Shown here piece by piece: positions 47,762 through 58,599 of a DNA stretch of 64,000 nucleotides. Both the position numbers and the translations under genes were made by a program. The notes beneath the pieces were generated by a model. It was not told the DNA's origin, searched no databases, and saw nothing but the letters and a program-made list of their open reading frames with translations. This DNA comes from Nymphaea colorata. Taxonomy: Eukaryota; Streptophyta; Magnoliopsida; Nymphaeales; Nymphaeaceae. Within the stretch, counting starts at the first letter, position 1; each line of letters opens with the position of its first letter. The stretch spans positions 21,644,535 to 21,708,534 of the forward strand of contig NC_045149.1 of assembly GCF_008831285.2 (NCBI RefSeq), written 5' to 3'.

Positions 47762-48134
47762 CTCAGCTTCTCAGTGATGAATGAACTTTTCCAACTATGC
47801 CTCTCGCATAACCTAAAACAACAAAGAATTCCAATTTCCGCCTGAAACGTTAAAGACTTCCCTCATCGTTTTCTTTTTGCTCATTTATCAATAGACCCTC
47901 AAAATGAATGGGGAAGAGAAAAAAGTAAAAAAAAAAAAAAAAACTGCGCGGAGAAGGTGCCAATACATTCAGCATCTGAGCAAACCCCTCACAAACAATT
48001 GAAGATATCTCACCTGGAGAAAGCGAAAGGAGAGAGGAAAGAAAACTGGAAAAAGATTAATGGAAATAAGGTTACCTACTGCCGGATGCTAATGATTGCC
48101 AGTTCCAGAGATCGACCGGAAGCGTCCTACAGGG

Positions 48135-48136
<2 letters not shown>

Positions 48137-48170
<34 letters not shown>
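48137..48170. repeat. (GA)n microsatellite upstream of VPS25
   Basis: About 17 GA units lie roughly 380 bp upstream of the VPS25 start codon. Such GA tracts are common in plant promoters, but a regulatory role here is not shown. Confidence 0.9.
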
Positions 48171-48177
<7 letters not shown>

Positions 48178-48499
48178 AGGGAGACTTTCAGGCTACCACC
48201 TTGGCACATTGACAATTTACGCCGTCAAAGGAAGCGGGTTCGGACGGGCAGACTCGAGGGCTGAGCGGTCCGAACCAGCGAAAGTTCGGACCATCTTTAG
48301 ACGGTTCGGACTCAGGTCTGCTGGACCGGTTTCTAGACTCGGACTCCGCCACCGGTGGAAACCATACAGTCTCTTCGAGCCAACAAGTTGGATCTTCCCA
48401 CGCCGCTCGCCTCTTCAAATCCGTAAGTGTAACCCTCTTTCTGCCATGCCATGATCGAGCTTCTCAACTGCCATATCTATCAATGTCAACACATCGGAT

Positions 48500-48830
48500 G
48501 TACATTTATAATCATATTGAATTTCCCAGATATTCACATATTTACATTTGAATACGAATAAATAAAAATCATATCCAAATCCAAATCTAAAATCTAATTT
48601 TACATACATTCGAATTTTGAACCGCATTTTGCCAAACATTAAATATAGAATATTTGTCTAAAACTGAATCCAATCCGTATTTGATTCAAATCCAATATTT
48701 ATGTATATCTGAATCTGATTCTAAATCCAATCCAATTTCTTAAACGAATATTATTTTGTTTTATGTCAAATTTTTCATATCGCTTCAATCAAATATCTAA
48801 ATCAAATATATTAACATCCTTAAAAGGTCC
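48500..48830. repeat. Degenerate AT-rich dispersed repeat, second copy
   Basis: The stretch is full of 'atccaaatccaaatctaaaa' variants and, read on the minus strand, begins 'ggatgttaatatatttgatt'. That parallels the copy at 6625 and the one at 57270. It is non-coding. Confidence 0.6.
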
Positions 48831-49124
48831 CCGAAGCAGCCCCTCGTCTCCTTCCCTCGCATAGTCGACTGTGCGTCTCTCTCCCCCGCCAGATGAAGCT
48901 GAGCTCCGACCTTTTCTCGAAAAACTCCTGATCCTGTGTCCAGAAAGTTGATATCTTCCAATTAAAAAGACAATAAATCATCCCTGCAATCGCCTCTGCA
49001 TCATAAACCGTGGCTAATGCATATGTGGATGTGTATTAAGCCACAAATTCAAATTCAAACTCCCCTTCATACAACATGTGTATACGTGTTAAGCCAGATT
49101 TTTACGAAGAGGCGGTGTTTATTC

Positions 49125-50836
49125 TTTCTATCAGATCATTGGGGAAGACATTGGGAGAGAGCTGTGGAAAGCAGTAGCTGTGTTTTTTTAGAAAAGGAAA
49201 AATGGTCAAAAGAGTGAACATGACTATTTTTTCCAAATAAAAGAGGAGCTGGTAGAATCAAGGAGTTCAGGCCTATTGCACTTTGTAATAGTCTTTATAA
49301 GATTATAGTTAAGGTTATGACAAAATGCATGAGAGAGCTTCTAGGTCATCTTGTTGGATCTAATCAAGGAGCCTTTTCAACTCCTCAATAAGAAGAAAGA
49401 AGAGGTTGTGTCCTTAAAGCTGAACCTATCCAAAGCTTATGATCTAGTTTTATGGGAGTTCCTCAAAAATAGTTTGCTTTGGCTACTCTTCACCCATTGT
49501 GGATTCATAGCAGAGTGTTGGTATATGTCACCAATCTTATTTTTTCGGTTATGTTAAATGGGGAATGTGGCAATGAATTTCCTGCTGGCCGGGGGCTTGG
49601 TCAGGGCGACTTATATTGGTGATGGAGGTGGTGATTAGGGACCTGAAGGGGAGAACCCAAAGAGGGTGAATCAACCTTCCAACCAGTCTCGGCATCGGGC
49701 CGGATCTTCACATCTTCATGCATGCCAATGATTTTTTGTTGTTCAGCAAAGCCTCTATAAAATCTCTCAAAGGGTCGGGTTAGAGCTTTCCTTGAACAAA
49801 TACAGAGTAATCCTGGTTTTGTTATCAATTATGCAAAATCCTCTTTGATTACTTTCAATGTTGAGTGTGGGAAAAAAGTAAGCATAGCTCAGTTGGAAAG
49901 CTGGCATGTTGGTATTGCCCATTGTCTGTCTTCGGATTCCTCTCTTTGTTGGGAGTCTAATAGAGGTGGGCTGACGTCCAAGATGGAGAGCAAGATGGCC
50001 ACCAGAAGGCCAAACCCCTATTACATACTGGCCAAGCATGTCTTATTAGTGCTAACCTCTACTCTATAGTTCTTTATTGGATGCATGTCTTTTCATCTGT
50101 CTTCGGGGAGGCGTTCTCAGGAAGATGGAAAGGAGCATGGCTGGCTTCCTGTGGATGGACTCAAGAAATAGTCGAAAAGTTCACCAGATCACCTGAAAGT
50201 TACTTTGTCGGCCTAAGAATGAAGGACATAGAGATTTCTACCTGCTAGATGAGGTGAATGTTCTGCTGTTAGCCAACAGGATATGTTCAGTAGTCAATAG
50301 AAACTCATTGTTGCTGCAATGGCTTAATGCTAGATACTTGAAGCATGGAAAGAGTATAGGGACTGTTAGAAGAACTGGAAGGGATTATGCTTGAAGCAGT
50401 CTTGGATGGGAATGGAGAAAGATTGCTTTATCTACTCAAGTATAAGAACGAAAATGGAGCTAATGTGCTCTTTTGGGAGCGCAGACTGGTGGTATGAAGG
50501 AGTACTTCTTCAGCAAGTTGGCGGAGATGAGTATGGTGTTGTGGTGAACCAGAGGGGCCTAACAGTAGCTGAAGCTAACGTTTCGCTCCAGACAGAGACC
50601 ACTTTGTGCTCAATCAGTTTTATGTGTGCTTCATTCCATCCATCTCGCTGCTGATAGGGATGAACTTGTGAACGAAAGTTCGAAGCTTAAGAGCTTGAAG
50701 TCTAGGAATCTATGGCACACGATCCAGCAAGACGGAGAACCCTGAGAGATGGAGACTCAGTATTTGGGGCCTCAATACTCCCGCAGGAGCTGGCTGAATG
50801 TCTTTCATAGACATAACAGATTGCTAACCTCACATC
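49125..50836 (+). pseudogene. LINE ORF2 remnant, left part (reverse transcriptase)
   Basis: In shifting frames one reads RIKEFRPIALCNSLYKIIVK, SNQGAF, LKLNLSKAYDLVLWEFL, GRGLGQGD and HANDFLLFSKAS. These are successive blocks of an L1-type plant LINE reverse transcriptase; the last stands where a (F/Y)ADD box is expected. Farther on, GFLWMDSRN and a 'CRPKNEG' block belong to the post-polymerase region. At least several frameshifts and stops are present. The frame runs directly into the left Copia LTR and resumes after the right LTR. Confidence 0.85.
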
Positions 50837-50841
50837 GCCTC
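50837..50841. repeat. Target-site duplication GCCTC (left)
   Basis: GCCTC directly precedes the left LTR and is repeated at 55941-55945 directly after the right LTR, the 5-bp duplication expected of an LTR retrotransposon integrase. Confidence 0.92.
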
Positions 50842-51292
50842 TACAAGACCACACGCCAGGAAGAAGAAAGGAAAGAGAGAGAGAAAATGAGAAGACAACA
50901 AAGATTTTAACGTGGTTCGACCTTTGGTCTACGTCCACGAAGGAAGGTGTTTCTTTCTTGTCAATTTTACAAGACAAGAGGCTCTCTTTTATAGTCAATT
51001 TTCATGACCATCAATCTCATATTCATTGGGATTTGATTTGATTACAGAATCGCTAATCTCATATTTGTTGGGATTAGATTTGATTACAGAATAGCTAATC
51101 CCATATTTGTTGGGATTAGATTTGATTACAGAATCACACGTTTCCTCTTTTTCAGTTGCTATACATAGATGATCCTCATCTTTTGTAGCAGTCTTAATAG
51201 CCTGGGCGTTATCTTTGGTAGGGATATGATTTGTGGATCTGACATGGGCGAGATCTCCTCCAGCTATAGACATGTGATGTAGTGGTTTAATA
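50842..51292 (-). repeat. 3' LTR of the Copia element
   Basis: The LTR contains three imperfect 42-bp direct repeats, each with 'gggatt(a/t)gatttgattac'. On the element strand the pol frame crosses the purine tract and continues about 100 codons into this LTR before stopping at 50995. Confidence 0.95.
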
Positions 51293-52800
51293 TCCCCCCT
51301 CAAGATGAACGCTCGGGAAAGAGCGTTAAGCTTGAATCTAAGATTGTCAAAAGTAGATTGAGCAAGTGGCTTGGTGAGGATGTCCGCGAGCTGATCAGCA
51401 CTAGGTATATAGTGGACTTGAAGATGATTCTTGGCAATATGATCGCGAACAAAGTGAACATCAATCTCAATATGCTTGCTTCTATTATGAAAAACCGGAT
51501 TAGCGGAGAGAGAAGCAGCACTGATGTTGTCACACCATAGATGAGGAACGTGTGGCATATTAATATGTAATTCCTTGAGTAAAAACGTGAGCCATAAAAC
51601 CTCAGAAGAACAGGAAGCTAGAGCACGGTATTCAGCTTCGGTGCTAGATCGAGCAACAGTAGGCTGTTTGCGGGCAGACCAAGTAACAAGAGATGATCCT
51701 ATAAAGATGGCAAAGCCGCCAGTGGACTTACGATCATCAATGTTGCCAGCCCAGTCCGCATCAGTGTAAGCATCAATGTGAAAAATGGTGGCCGGCTTTA
51801 ATAGAAGACCGCAAGATAGGGTGGCCTTGACATAACGTAAAATGCGCTTGACAGCAGTCATGTGAATAGTAGTAAGCTGTTGCATGTATTGACACACTTT
51901 GTTGACAGCAAATGAGAGATCAGGCCGTGTGAGCGTAAGATATTGCAGTGCACCAACAAGTTGCCAATATGGAGTGGGATCGAAAAGAGGCTCCCCAGCG
52001 TGTTTTGACAGTTTTAAAGTGGTCGACATAGGCGTGCAGTGAGGTTTTGCATCAATCATATTTGTTTTCTGCAGAAGATCAAACATATACTTTTCTTGAG
52101 AAAGAAATAAACCCTTGGAGGAGAAAGTCACTTGAATGCCCAAAAAATAGTGCAGGAGGCCAAGATCTTTAATGTCAAATTCTTGATCTAGAGTATGCAT
52201 GATGGACTTCGATCATGGTATCAATATTTTATGTAATAGTAATATCATCAACATAGATCTAAATATAAAGTTGAATTAGATCGCACCCGTAGAAAAAGAG
52301 AGGAATCCACTTTTGAGCCGATGAACCCCAATGTGACCAAGAAATTAGTAAGTCGTTGGAACCAAGCACGGGGAGACTGTTTTAAACCATAAATAGCCTT
52401 ATGTAGTTGACAAACATGATGAGGAAAACGATCATCGATGAAGCCCGGTGGTTGAGCCATATATACCTTCTCAGTAAGAACACCATGAAGGAAAGCATTG
52501 TGAACATCAAGTTGTCGAACAGTCCAGCCAAAAGTAATGGCAATAGTGAGAAGAACACGTATAGAAGTGTGTTTGACTACGGGACTGAAGGTTTCAAAGT
52601 AGTCAATACCATGATCTTGAGTGTAGCCCTTAGCCACTAAGCGAGCCTTGTATTTTTCTAAAGTGCCATCAGCTTTTCTTTTAAAACAAAAAACCTATTT
52701 CGAGCCAATGATATTAGCAGAGGGAGGCGGTGATACAAGAGTCCATGTGTGATTCTTGTGTAGAGTTGCAAGTTCATCTTTCATGGCTTGAACCCAATAA
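50995..52800 (-). pseudogene. Copia reverse transcriptase and RNase H (broken)
   Basis: RT begins near TLHKNHTWTLVSPP and runs through [11 protein letters not shown] and [11 protein letters not shown]. The catalytic YVDD (52244-52255) is intact but lies in another frame because of an apparent extra base just before it. An in-frame TAG near 52692 replaces the Trp usual at that position. The second half is one open frame: DIKDLGLLHYFLGI, RPDLSFAVN, then RNase H blocks DADWAGNIDDRKSTGG, SSTEAEYRAL and HIEIDVHFVRD. The frame then passes the purine tract (ILRGD) and enters the LTR, ending in three 14-residue repeats of the type SVIKSNPN(K/E)YEI. Confidence 0.93.
51293..51303 (-). other. Polypurine tract
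   Basis: TTGAGGGGGGA on the element strand directly abuts the 3' LTR. It is the expected plus-strand primer site. Confidence 0.88.
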
Positions 52801-54500
52801 GTGTGCTTCAAGGCTTGAGACGCAGTACGAGGTTCGGTTTCAGAGATTAGATGGGTGAGATGAATTGCGGGAAGGGGATATTTGGAGATGGTGTAGGTTT
52901 TTGGCTTAAGAGAACCAGTTTGGGACCGAGTGAGCATGTGGTGAGAGCGATGCGGTCTAGGGGCTGGTGAAGGGTTCGGCGGTGAAGGGTGAGGTGGTGA
53001 ATCGGTAGGTGTGTTGGACGGTGAATGAATGGGAGGGAGTGGTGGTGGGGACGATATAGTATTTGGTGAATGGTGCATGGGTGTGAGAGAGGAACAGTTT
53101 AAGAGAGGTGGTATGTTTGGGGAGGGCATAGTAATGACTAGAGGCAGTGGAGGCTTACTTGGTGTAGGTTGAGCTGGTGATGCCAATGTTTTAAAGGGAT
53201 ATACACTTTCATCAAAAACTACATGTTTGCTGATAAGAAGTTTGCTCGTATCCCGATCAAAGCAAATGTATCCTTTGTGCATGCTGCTATATCCAAAAAA
53301 AGACATGTTGCTTGCTGCGAAACTGCAGTTTATGAGTGTTGAAATCATGTAGACAATGATAGCAGGCACATCCAAAAACCTTTATAAACTTATGATCAAG
53401 AGATTGTTTGAACAAAACTTGATATGGTGACTTCATTTTGAGAACCAGTGTTGGCATTCTATTGATCAAGAAAACAACAGTTCTAAAGGCAAAGTCCCAA
53501 TACTTATAAGGTGCATGTCCAAGTAGAGTTAATCTAATGTCAACAATATGCCTGTGTTTGCTTTTTATGCTGCCATTTTGTTGGTGAGCATGTGGGCACG
53601 CAACTCTATGAACAATACCAATTTGTTTGAGATTGGTGGAAACAGTGTGATATTCTCCTCCCCAATCGCTTTGAACAGCCTTGATTTTTGATCAAATAGA
53701 CGTTCTACCATGACTTGAAACGTTTTAAAGACGGAAAGAACATCTGATCTACTTTTGATAATATATATCCAAGAGAAACGAGAGAAGGCATCCATGAAAT
53801 TAACATAATAGCTATAACCATGCACAGATGTGGTAGCAGCCGGTCCCCAAACATCAGTAAAAATCAAATCAAGTGGAGCATTAATCTTATGTAATGTCTG
53901 AGCAAAAGGAAGAGCATGACTTTTCTCTCTTTGGCATGCATCGCATATTTGATTATGAGATTTGCCATCAATAGGTAAGTCAAATTTATTCAAAACATGC
54001 ATCACAATTCTAAAATCAGGATGTCTCACACGACTATGCCAATTACCAACCGAGACTCGTTCTCCTACAAGTGCTATTTTCTGGCAGGCTCCATGTTGTT
54101 GTAACTTCAGCTGATACAATCCTCTTTTATTTGCTCCCTCCAGAAGTTTCTCCCCTGTTGTCGGATTCTTAACATAGCAATGATTTGCATCAAATTCAAA
54201 GACAATGTTATTGTCATGGGCAAATTTATGCACAGATAAAAGATTTTTAGAGATGGTGGGAACATGCAGCACATTGTTTATAAAAAATTTTGAGGCTGGG
54301 CTGTAGAGAGAGACATTACCAACATTCTTGATTTGAAGACCAGTACCATTTCCAACTCTCAGCTGATCTTGCCCACGATATTCTGAGTGAATGGAGAGTT
54401 TGTTTAAGTCATCCGTCGCGTGATGAGTAGCACCCTTGTCGGGATACCAGAATCCATCATCTGTTTGAGGTATGGTTTCCATATGATAAGCTTTTGGGGA
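52801..54500 (-). pseudogene. Copia protease and integrase (broken)
   Basis: The protease active-site block reads WYPDKGATHH (54429-54440 covers DKGA), where D-S/T-G-A is usual, so the residue after Asp is altered. A GAG-pre-integrase zinc region follows (HSRVRHPDFR, then CDACQREKSHALPF). The integrase core shows the first two acidic positions in DLIFTDVWGP and FMDAFSRFSWIY. The third, in SDWGGEYHTV, lies in another frame after a shift near 53690. The C-terminal part (FGCACYHCLHDF, then FGYSSMHKGYICFD) is recognisable. A Pro/Ser-rich linker of about 100 residues leads to RT. Confidence 0.9.
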
Positions 54501-54545
54501 TGAAGATCCCTTTTGGAACTTGTATAACTTGCAGCTCAATGCACC

Positions 54546-55471
54546 ATGTCTTGATTTCCTGCAAGCTTGACATACGGTTCGACATTGGGAAGCGAAGTGG
54601 CCATAATTTCCGCAGGCATGACAACTAACATTTTTATCCTGAGGACGGATTCCTGAACGCCCTTTTTGCTGCCCATTTCTTCCACGGTAATTGGGATTCT
54701 TGAAGTTTTGTCGGTGGGCTACATAAGCTGAAGGATCCTCAACGTTTCCAGACTTTGAAATTTCAGATTATTGAATAAGAATCAAAGAATATAATTCTTC
54801 CAAGTTTATGGGATCGACGCGAGTGCGCAACGAAACTTTCAAGGCACCATATTCATCAGTAGGAAGACCAGAAAGAATATTCATGACAAGATCCTCCTCA
54901 TCTACTGGTTTGGAAGCCATGGCTAACTGATGAGCTACGCCTTTAGCTTTGTGAAAATATGTTGTTATGGATTCATTTCCCTTTTTCAGGTTTTGCAGGG
55001 CAGATTTAAGTTGTTGCATATTTGCTCTAGATTGAGCAGCATAGATGCGTTTTATGGTAGTCCAGACTTTGTATGACGAGTCAAGACCAACCTATGGACG
55101 ACTTCACTAAGCGACGAAATGATCCAACTTAACAATAGTTGGTCATCTCGATGTCATTCTAAGAAGGCTGGATTTAAGATAGTTCTTTCGCCATCTTCAC
55201 TAGGCAAGAACTCGTCTGGGCATTTGAACGACCCATCAATATATCTCATCATATTATAACTCTTAAGCATAGGAATGAATTGAGATTCCCAAAGCAAGTA
55301 GTTGTCGGAAGACAGTTTGATGGATAAAAAATGTTGAAGACTAGTCGGGGCAGGTATGACGGAGGAGATCAGACTTGAAAATGGCAGATTCGTGTTGTCG
55401 AAACCAGACTTGGTTGATGCTGCAGCTGTGCTATAGGAGTCTCTTTCTTGGATTGGTTGTTGATTCGCCAT
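54546..55471 (-). pseudogene. Copia gag (broken)
   Basis: The frame opens at ATG 55471, just inside the primer site, with MANQQPIQERD and a block containing LSSDNYLLWESQ, typical of Copia gag. A stop interrupts it at 55154. The UBN2-type capsid region resumes at about 55019 (LQNLKKGNESITTYFHKAKG, ILSGLPTDEYGAL) and is stopped again near 54768. A CCHC zinc knuckle, CHACGNYGHFASQC, lies at 54582-54623, with a second, less regular CQACRKSRHGALSC after it. Confidence 0.9.
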
Positions 55472-55481
55472 AACCTAGCTT

Positions 55482-55489
55482 TGATACCA
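55482..55489 (-). other. Primer-binding site (tRNA-iMet type)
   Basis: TGGTATCA on the element strand follows the 5' LTR with no spacer, complementary to the 3' end of initiator tRNA-Met as in most plant Copia elements. Confidence 0.9.
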
Positions 55490-55940
55490 TACAAGACCAC
55501 ACGCCAGGAAGAAGAAAGGAAATAGAGAGAGAAAATGAGAAGACGACAAGGATTTTAACGTGGTTCGAACTTTGGCCTACGTCCACGAAGGAAGGTGTCT
55601 CTTTCTTGTCAATTTTACAAGACAAGAGACTCTTTTTTATAGTCAATTTTCATGACCATCAATCTCATATTCGTTGGGATTTGATTTGATTACAGAATCG
55701 CTAATCTCATATTTGTTGGGATTAGATTTGATTACAGAATCGCTAATCCCATATTTCTTGGGATTAGATTTGATTACACAATCACACGTTTCCTCTTTTT
55801 CAGTTGATATACATAGATGATCCTCATCTTTTGTAGCAGTTTTAATAGCCTGGGCGTTATCTTTGGTAGGGACATGATTTGTGGATCTGATATGGGCGAG
55901 ATCTCCTCCAGCTGTAGACGTGTGATGCAGTGGTTTAATA
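55490..55940 (-). repeat. 5' LTR of the Copia element
   Basis: Same length as the 3' LTR and with the same three 42-bp internal repeats. The reading frame corresponding to the pol extension is also open across this copy (about 100 codons) despite the substitutions. Confidence 0.95.
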
Positions 55941-55945
55941 GCCTC
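55941..55945. repeat. Target-site duplication GCCTC (right)
   Basis: Matches 50837-50841. The LINE zinc-binding frame interrupted on the left resumes right after it. Confidence 0.92.
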
Positions 55946-56280
55946 CAAAAGCATGGAATCGCTCTTGCCAACATGTACCTTCCATGCCACAAGGCTGAGG
56001 AGGACAACCATCATGTGTTTGTTGTTATGAGCTCCCTAAGCAAGTCTGGAAAATGGTGGCGAGAAGTTTTGGCAGGACCAGAGTTCCTTGGCAGGGCTTT
56101 AGTACTGAAGAGATTCAAATTTGGAGTATAGCCGATCTTAAGCTCAAGTGACTCAAAAGGTACTGGAATGTGATTCTACCAATAGTCTTCTGGAAACTAT
56201 GGTGGGATAGAAATCAAATTGTGCATGACAGGAAGATGGAGTTTTCAGGGTTTCAGTTTTCAAACAGGTCTAGAAAACAA
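55946..56280 (+). pseudogene. LINE ORF2 remnant, right part (zf-RVT and tail)
   Basis: The frame continues with QKHGIALANMYLPCHKAEED and NHHVFVVMSS, the Cys/His zinc-binding pattern that ends LINE ORF2. A WKLWWDRNQIVHD block follows, typical of the extreme C-terminus. It is the continuation of the LINE copy to the left, separated from it by the Copia insertion. Confidence 0.85.
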
Positions 56281-57260
56281 TCCAACAGATTTTTTTGTCG
56301 ATCATGAAATCTGAGGAGGAGAAATCCCAATATAAAGTTTGGGATGCATAGGTATCTTATGCCAGGGGTTTATTAAAAATGTCACTGTCACAAGGACATC
56401 ATCCAAGTAGTATGTTGTAAGAACTTTCAACCCAAATTAATATGTGCAATGTGGTAGAGGGAGGAGGATGGGTTTTAAAGTTTAGACATGTGAGATGTTT
56501 GTGCTTAATTGTAACTAATAACATGGCTGGAAATGAGGACTAAAAGCAGGCATTGAGGGCTGCCGATGAATACCAGAGAAATGGCCTGCCATGAAGGAAA
56601 AGAGTCTTCTTATAGTACTCCGACAGCAACTTTCGGCCCTTGAAGTTGGTGAATTTCTTTACAAATGCGAAGAGGAAGATGGTAGACATGGTGGTGAATA
56701 AACTGTTTTGGTTTTGTTTTTCTTATTGCTTTCTTGTCTGGGCTTCCAAAGCACAGGGCTCTAATGGTAGGGAGTCTATCTCCTAGAAACCTTTCATTCA
56801 TGGATCTTTATCATTTTAACCACGCCAACATCCCGTATAGTTCGAGAAATAACAACTTGCAGAAAGAGATCCATTTTTGAGCATATGTTATAAATGCTTA
56901 TGCTTATGTTCTCTAGTTTTTCTATCGGTACACGGTTTAGTGAACAGTCGTATATGGTGATGAGCGATGAAATGGATATATTTGTAAGGAAACATTGCTT
57001 TGCCCATGAAGGTGATCATTCTGATGTTGCAATTTTTACAAAAAAAAAGAAGAAAAATTACGTTTTTCTAATTTTTCTTGCGTTTGCAAAAGTATGAAAA
57101 GTTCCCACTAAACTGAAGTCTCTCCCTCTTTCTACACATCATTATATCCAAATCAAATCTGCCCTTCACATCCCAAGAGCCCACTGAAAAGACTAGGCAA
57201 GAGAAAGATTGCAATTAAAACCATTACATACCCAGACGACACCTCCTTATGTAATACTTA
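56281..57260. other. Probable LINE 3' tail and intergenic
   Basis: No conserved block is seen beyond about 56280. An A-rich run at about 57040-57058 could mark an old LINE poly-A tail, but this is not proven. No gene is seen. Confidence 0.35.
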
Positions 57261-57269
57261 AAATAAAAT

Positions 57270-57655
57270 ACTCCAATTTGAACTGGATATTTGATCAAAT
57301 GGTTCTGAAAAGTTGGATGTGAAAAAAAAGAATCATTAGATTCAGATATAAATAAATATCGGACCAGATTTAGATTCAATCGAATTTAGTTTTAAATAAA
57401 TATCTTAGGTCCAATGCTCTTATATTTTGAAATTGAGCTGGAATTGGTTTATATTTTGGATTCAGATTTGGGTGTGAATTCAAATATCAGATTCAGATCA
57501 TATGCAAATTGTGAAATTGAATTTCAGATTTGGATTTAGATTTAGATATGACTTTTCTTCATTTGCATTCAAATCTAAATTTGGATATGAATATGTAAAT
57601 ATATGAAAAAACAAGAACACATCTGAATCGAATTCAATCGATTGACATCCTATAA
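57270..57655. repeat. Degenerate AT-rich dispersed repeat, third copy
   Basis: Dense 'ggattcagatttgg', 'gatttagattcaatcg' and similar words, ending 'cgattgacatcctata', the reverse complement of the start motif of the 6.6-kb copy. It is non-coding. Confidence 0.6.
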
Positions 57656-57789
57656 AAAAGGAGTCCTGCACGATGATTGAATAGAAGGTGAAATTTTTAT
57701 CTGATGACCAACAAAGGAAATTATTTTGTAGACCAACTGATATATAGAAGGCAAAATTAGAAACACTATCAGTGATGGAGTCCTTAAAA

Positions 57790-58015
57790 CTGATTCATAG
57801 GGACAGAGCGAGGAGGACTGGCATGGCCATCGCTTCCCCTTAATTTGTTTTTTTTTTTTTTGAAAAAAAAAAAACTACATTTAGCTTTCTTTGAAAAATC
57901 ATTTAGTTTACATAAAATTATGAAATACTATATATTTTTAACCCTTGTTAAGATTTTGAAACTAATTATATAATTAGACTTCCATAAAAAAACAAAATCA
58001 TGCATCCACCCCGCT
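57790..58015. mobile_element. Possible diverged MITE of the 35-kb family
   Basis: The sequence starts 'agggacagagcgaggagg' with 'ggcatggccatcgcttcccc' and ends 'catgcatccaccccgctg', around an A/T-rich core of the right size. The terminal match is weak and no target duplication was found. Confidence 0.3.
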
Positions 58016-58320
58016 GTTGATGTTGAATTAGGAACACGGTTCTCAGCCTTGCCCTGAGAACAAGAAAGAGAAGAAGAAATGCACTCCTAATTATTCCTGA
58101 GTTTTTTTTTTTACGCAGAAGGTGAAAAAAAAAACTGTGTTTTATATTAAACGGGAAAGAAATTGAAAAATTTCATGGGCATTTGAAAAATTTTTGCTCT
58201 ATAAACAAGTTGAACTAAAAAATCGTAATTAAATCTTCTTTTTTCAGTAGTTACGTAACGACTATAATAATTTGCTGTTTTTCTGTTATTTAATTAATGT
58301 GAATATGCTGTTCTACAGAT

Positions 58321-58328
58321 TTCAGGAA
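58321..58328. promoter_or_regulatory. Possible heat-shock element core
   Basis: TTCAGGAA fits the TTCnnGAA core of heat-shock factor sites, about 280 bp upstream of the HSP20 start codon. It is a short match and may be coincidental. Confidence 0.35.
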
Positions 58329-58536
58329 GCGTTTAGTGTCCGGTGCGAGAGAGATCTAGAGAAAGACAGAGGCTACGTGGAGCACACAAGAAGGAACAAG
58401 ATTATTCATGATGAAGCAGACCCAGGTGGACGCCTCTAGCTAACGCACCAACCCTTCTCCTGTCTTCTACACTTATCCTCTTCTTTCATAAACGTAAACC
58501 AACGCACATGAGTCGCTCAGGCTAAGGGCAATCAAC

Positions 58537-58576
58537 AGCAGCAGCAGCAGCAGAAGAAGAACAAGAAGAAGAAGGT
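58537..58576 (+). repeat. CAG/GAA trinucleotide repeat in the HSP20 leader
   Basis: Consecutive cag units change into gaa/aag units just upstream of the HSP20 start codon. The stretch is presumably part of its 5' UTR. Confidence 0.8.
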
Positions 58577-58599
58577 AAGTCAGGCAAGGCGCAGAAGCC

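Larger units (their letters stand above)
50842..55940 (-). mobile_element. Nearly full-length Copia LTR retrotransposon, nested in a LINE
   Basis: The element is 5,099 bp long. It has two 451-bp LTRs (50842-51292 and 55490-55940) differing at about 19 positions by eye (about 96% identity), a primer site at 55482-55489 and a purine tract at 51293-51303. The coding order is gag, protease, integrase, reverse transcriptase and RNase H, which is the Copia order (integrase before RT). The LTRs start TA and end TA rather than TG...CA. Frameshifts and stops in gag, integrase and RT make it non-autonomous. Blocks such as [11 protein letters not shown] and [11 protein letters not shown] suggest an Ale-type lineage, with low certainty. 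Confidence 0.96.

Noticed and set aside
55817-56131. 104-codon frame treated as a separate gene
   Set aside because: It fuses antisense Copia LTR sequence with the LINE zinc-binding remnant.
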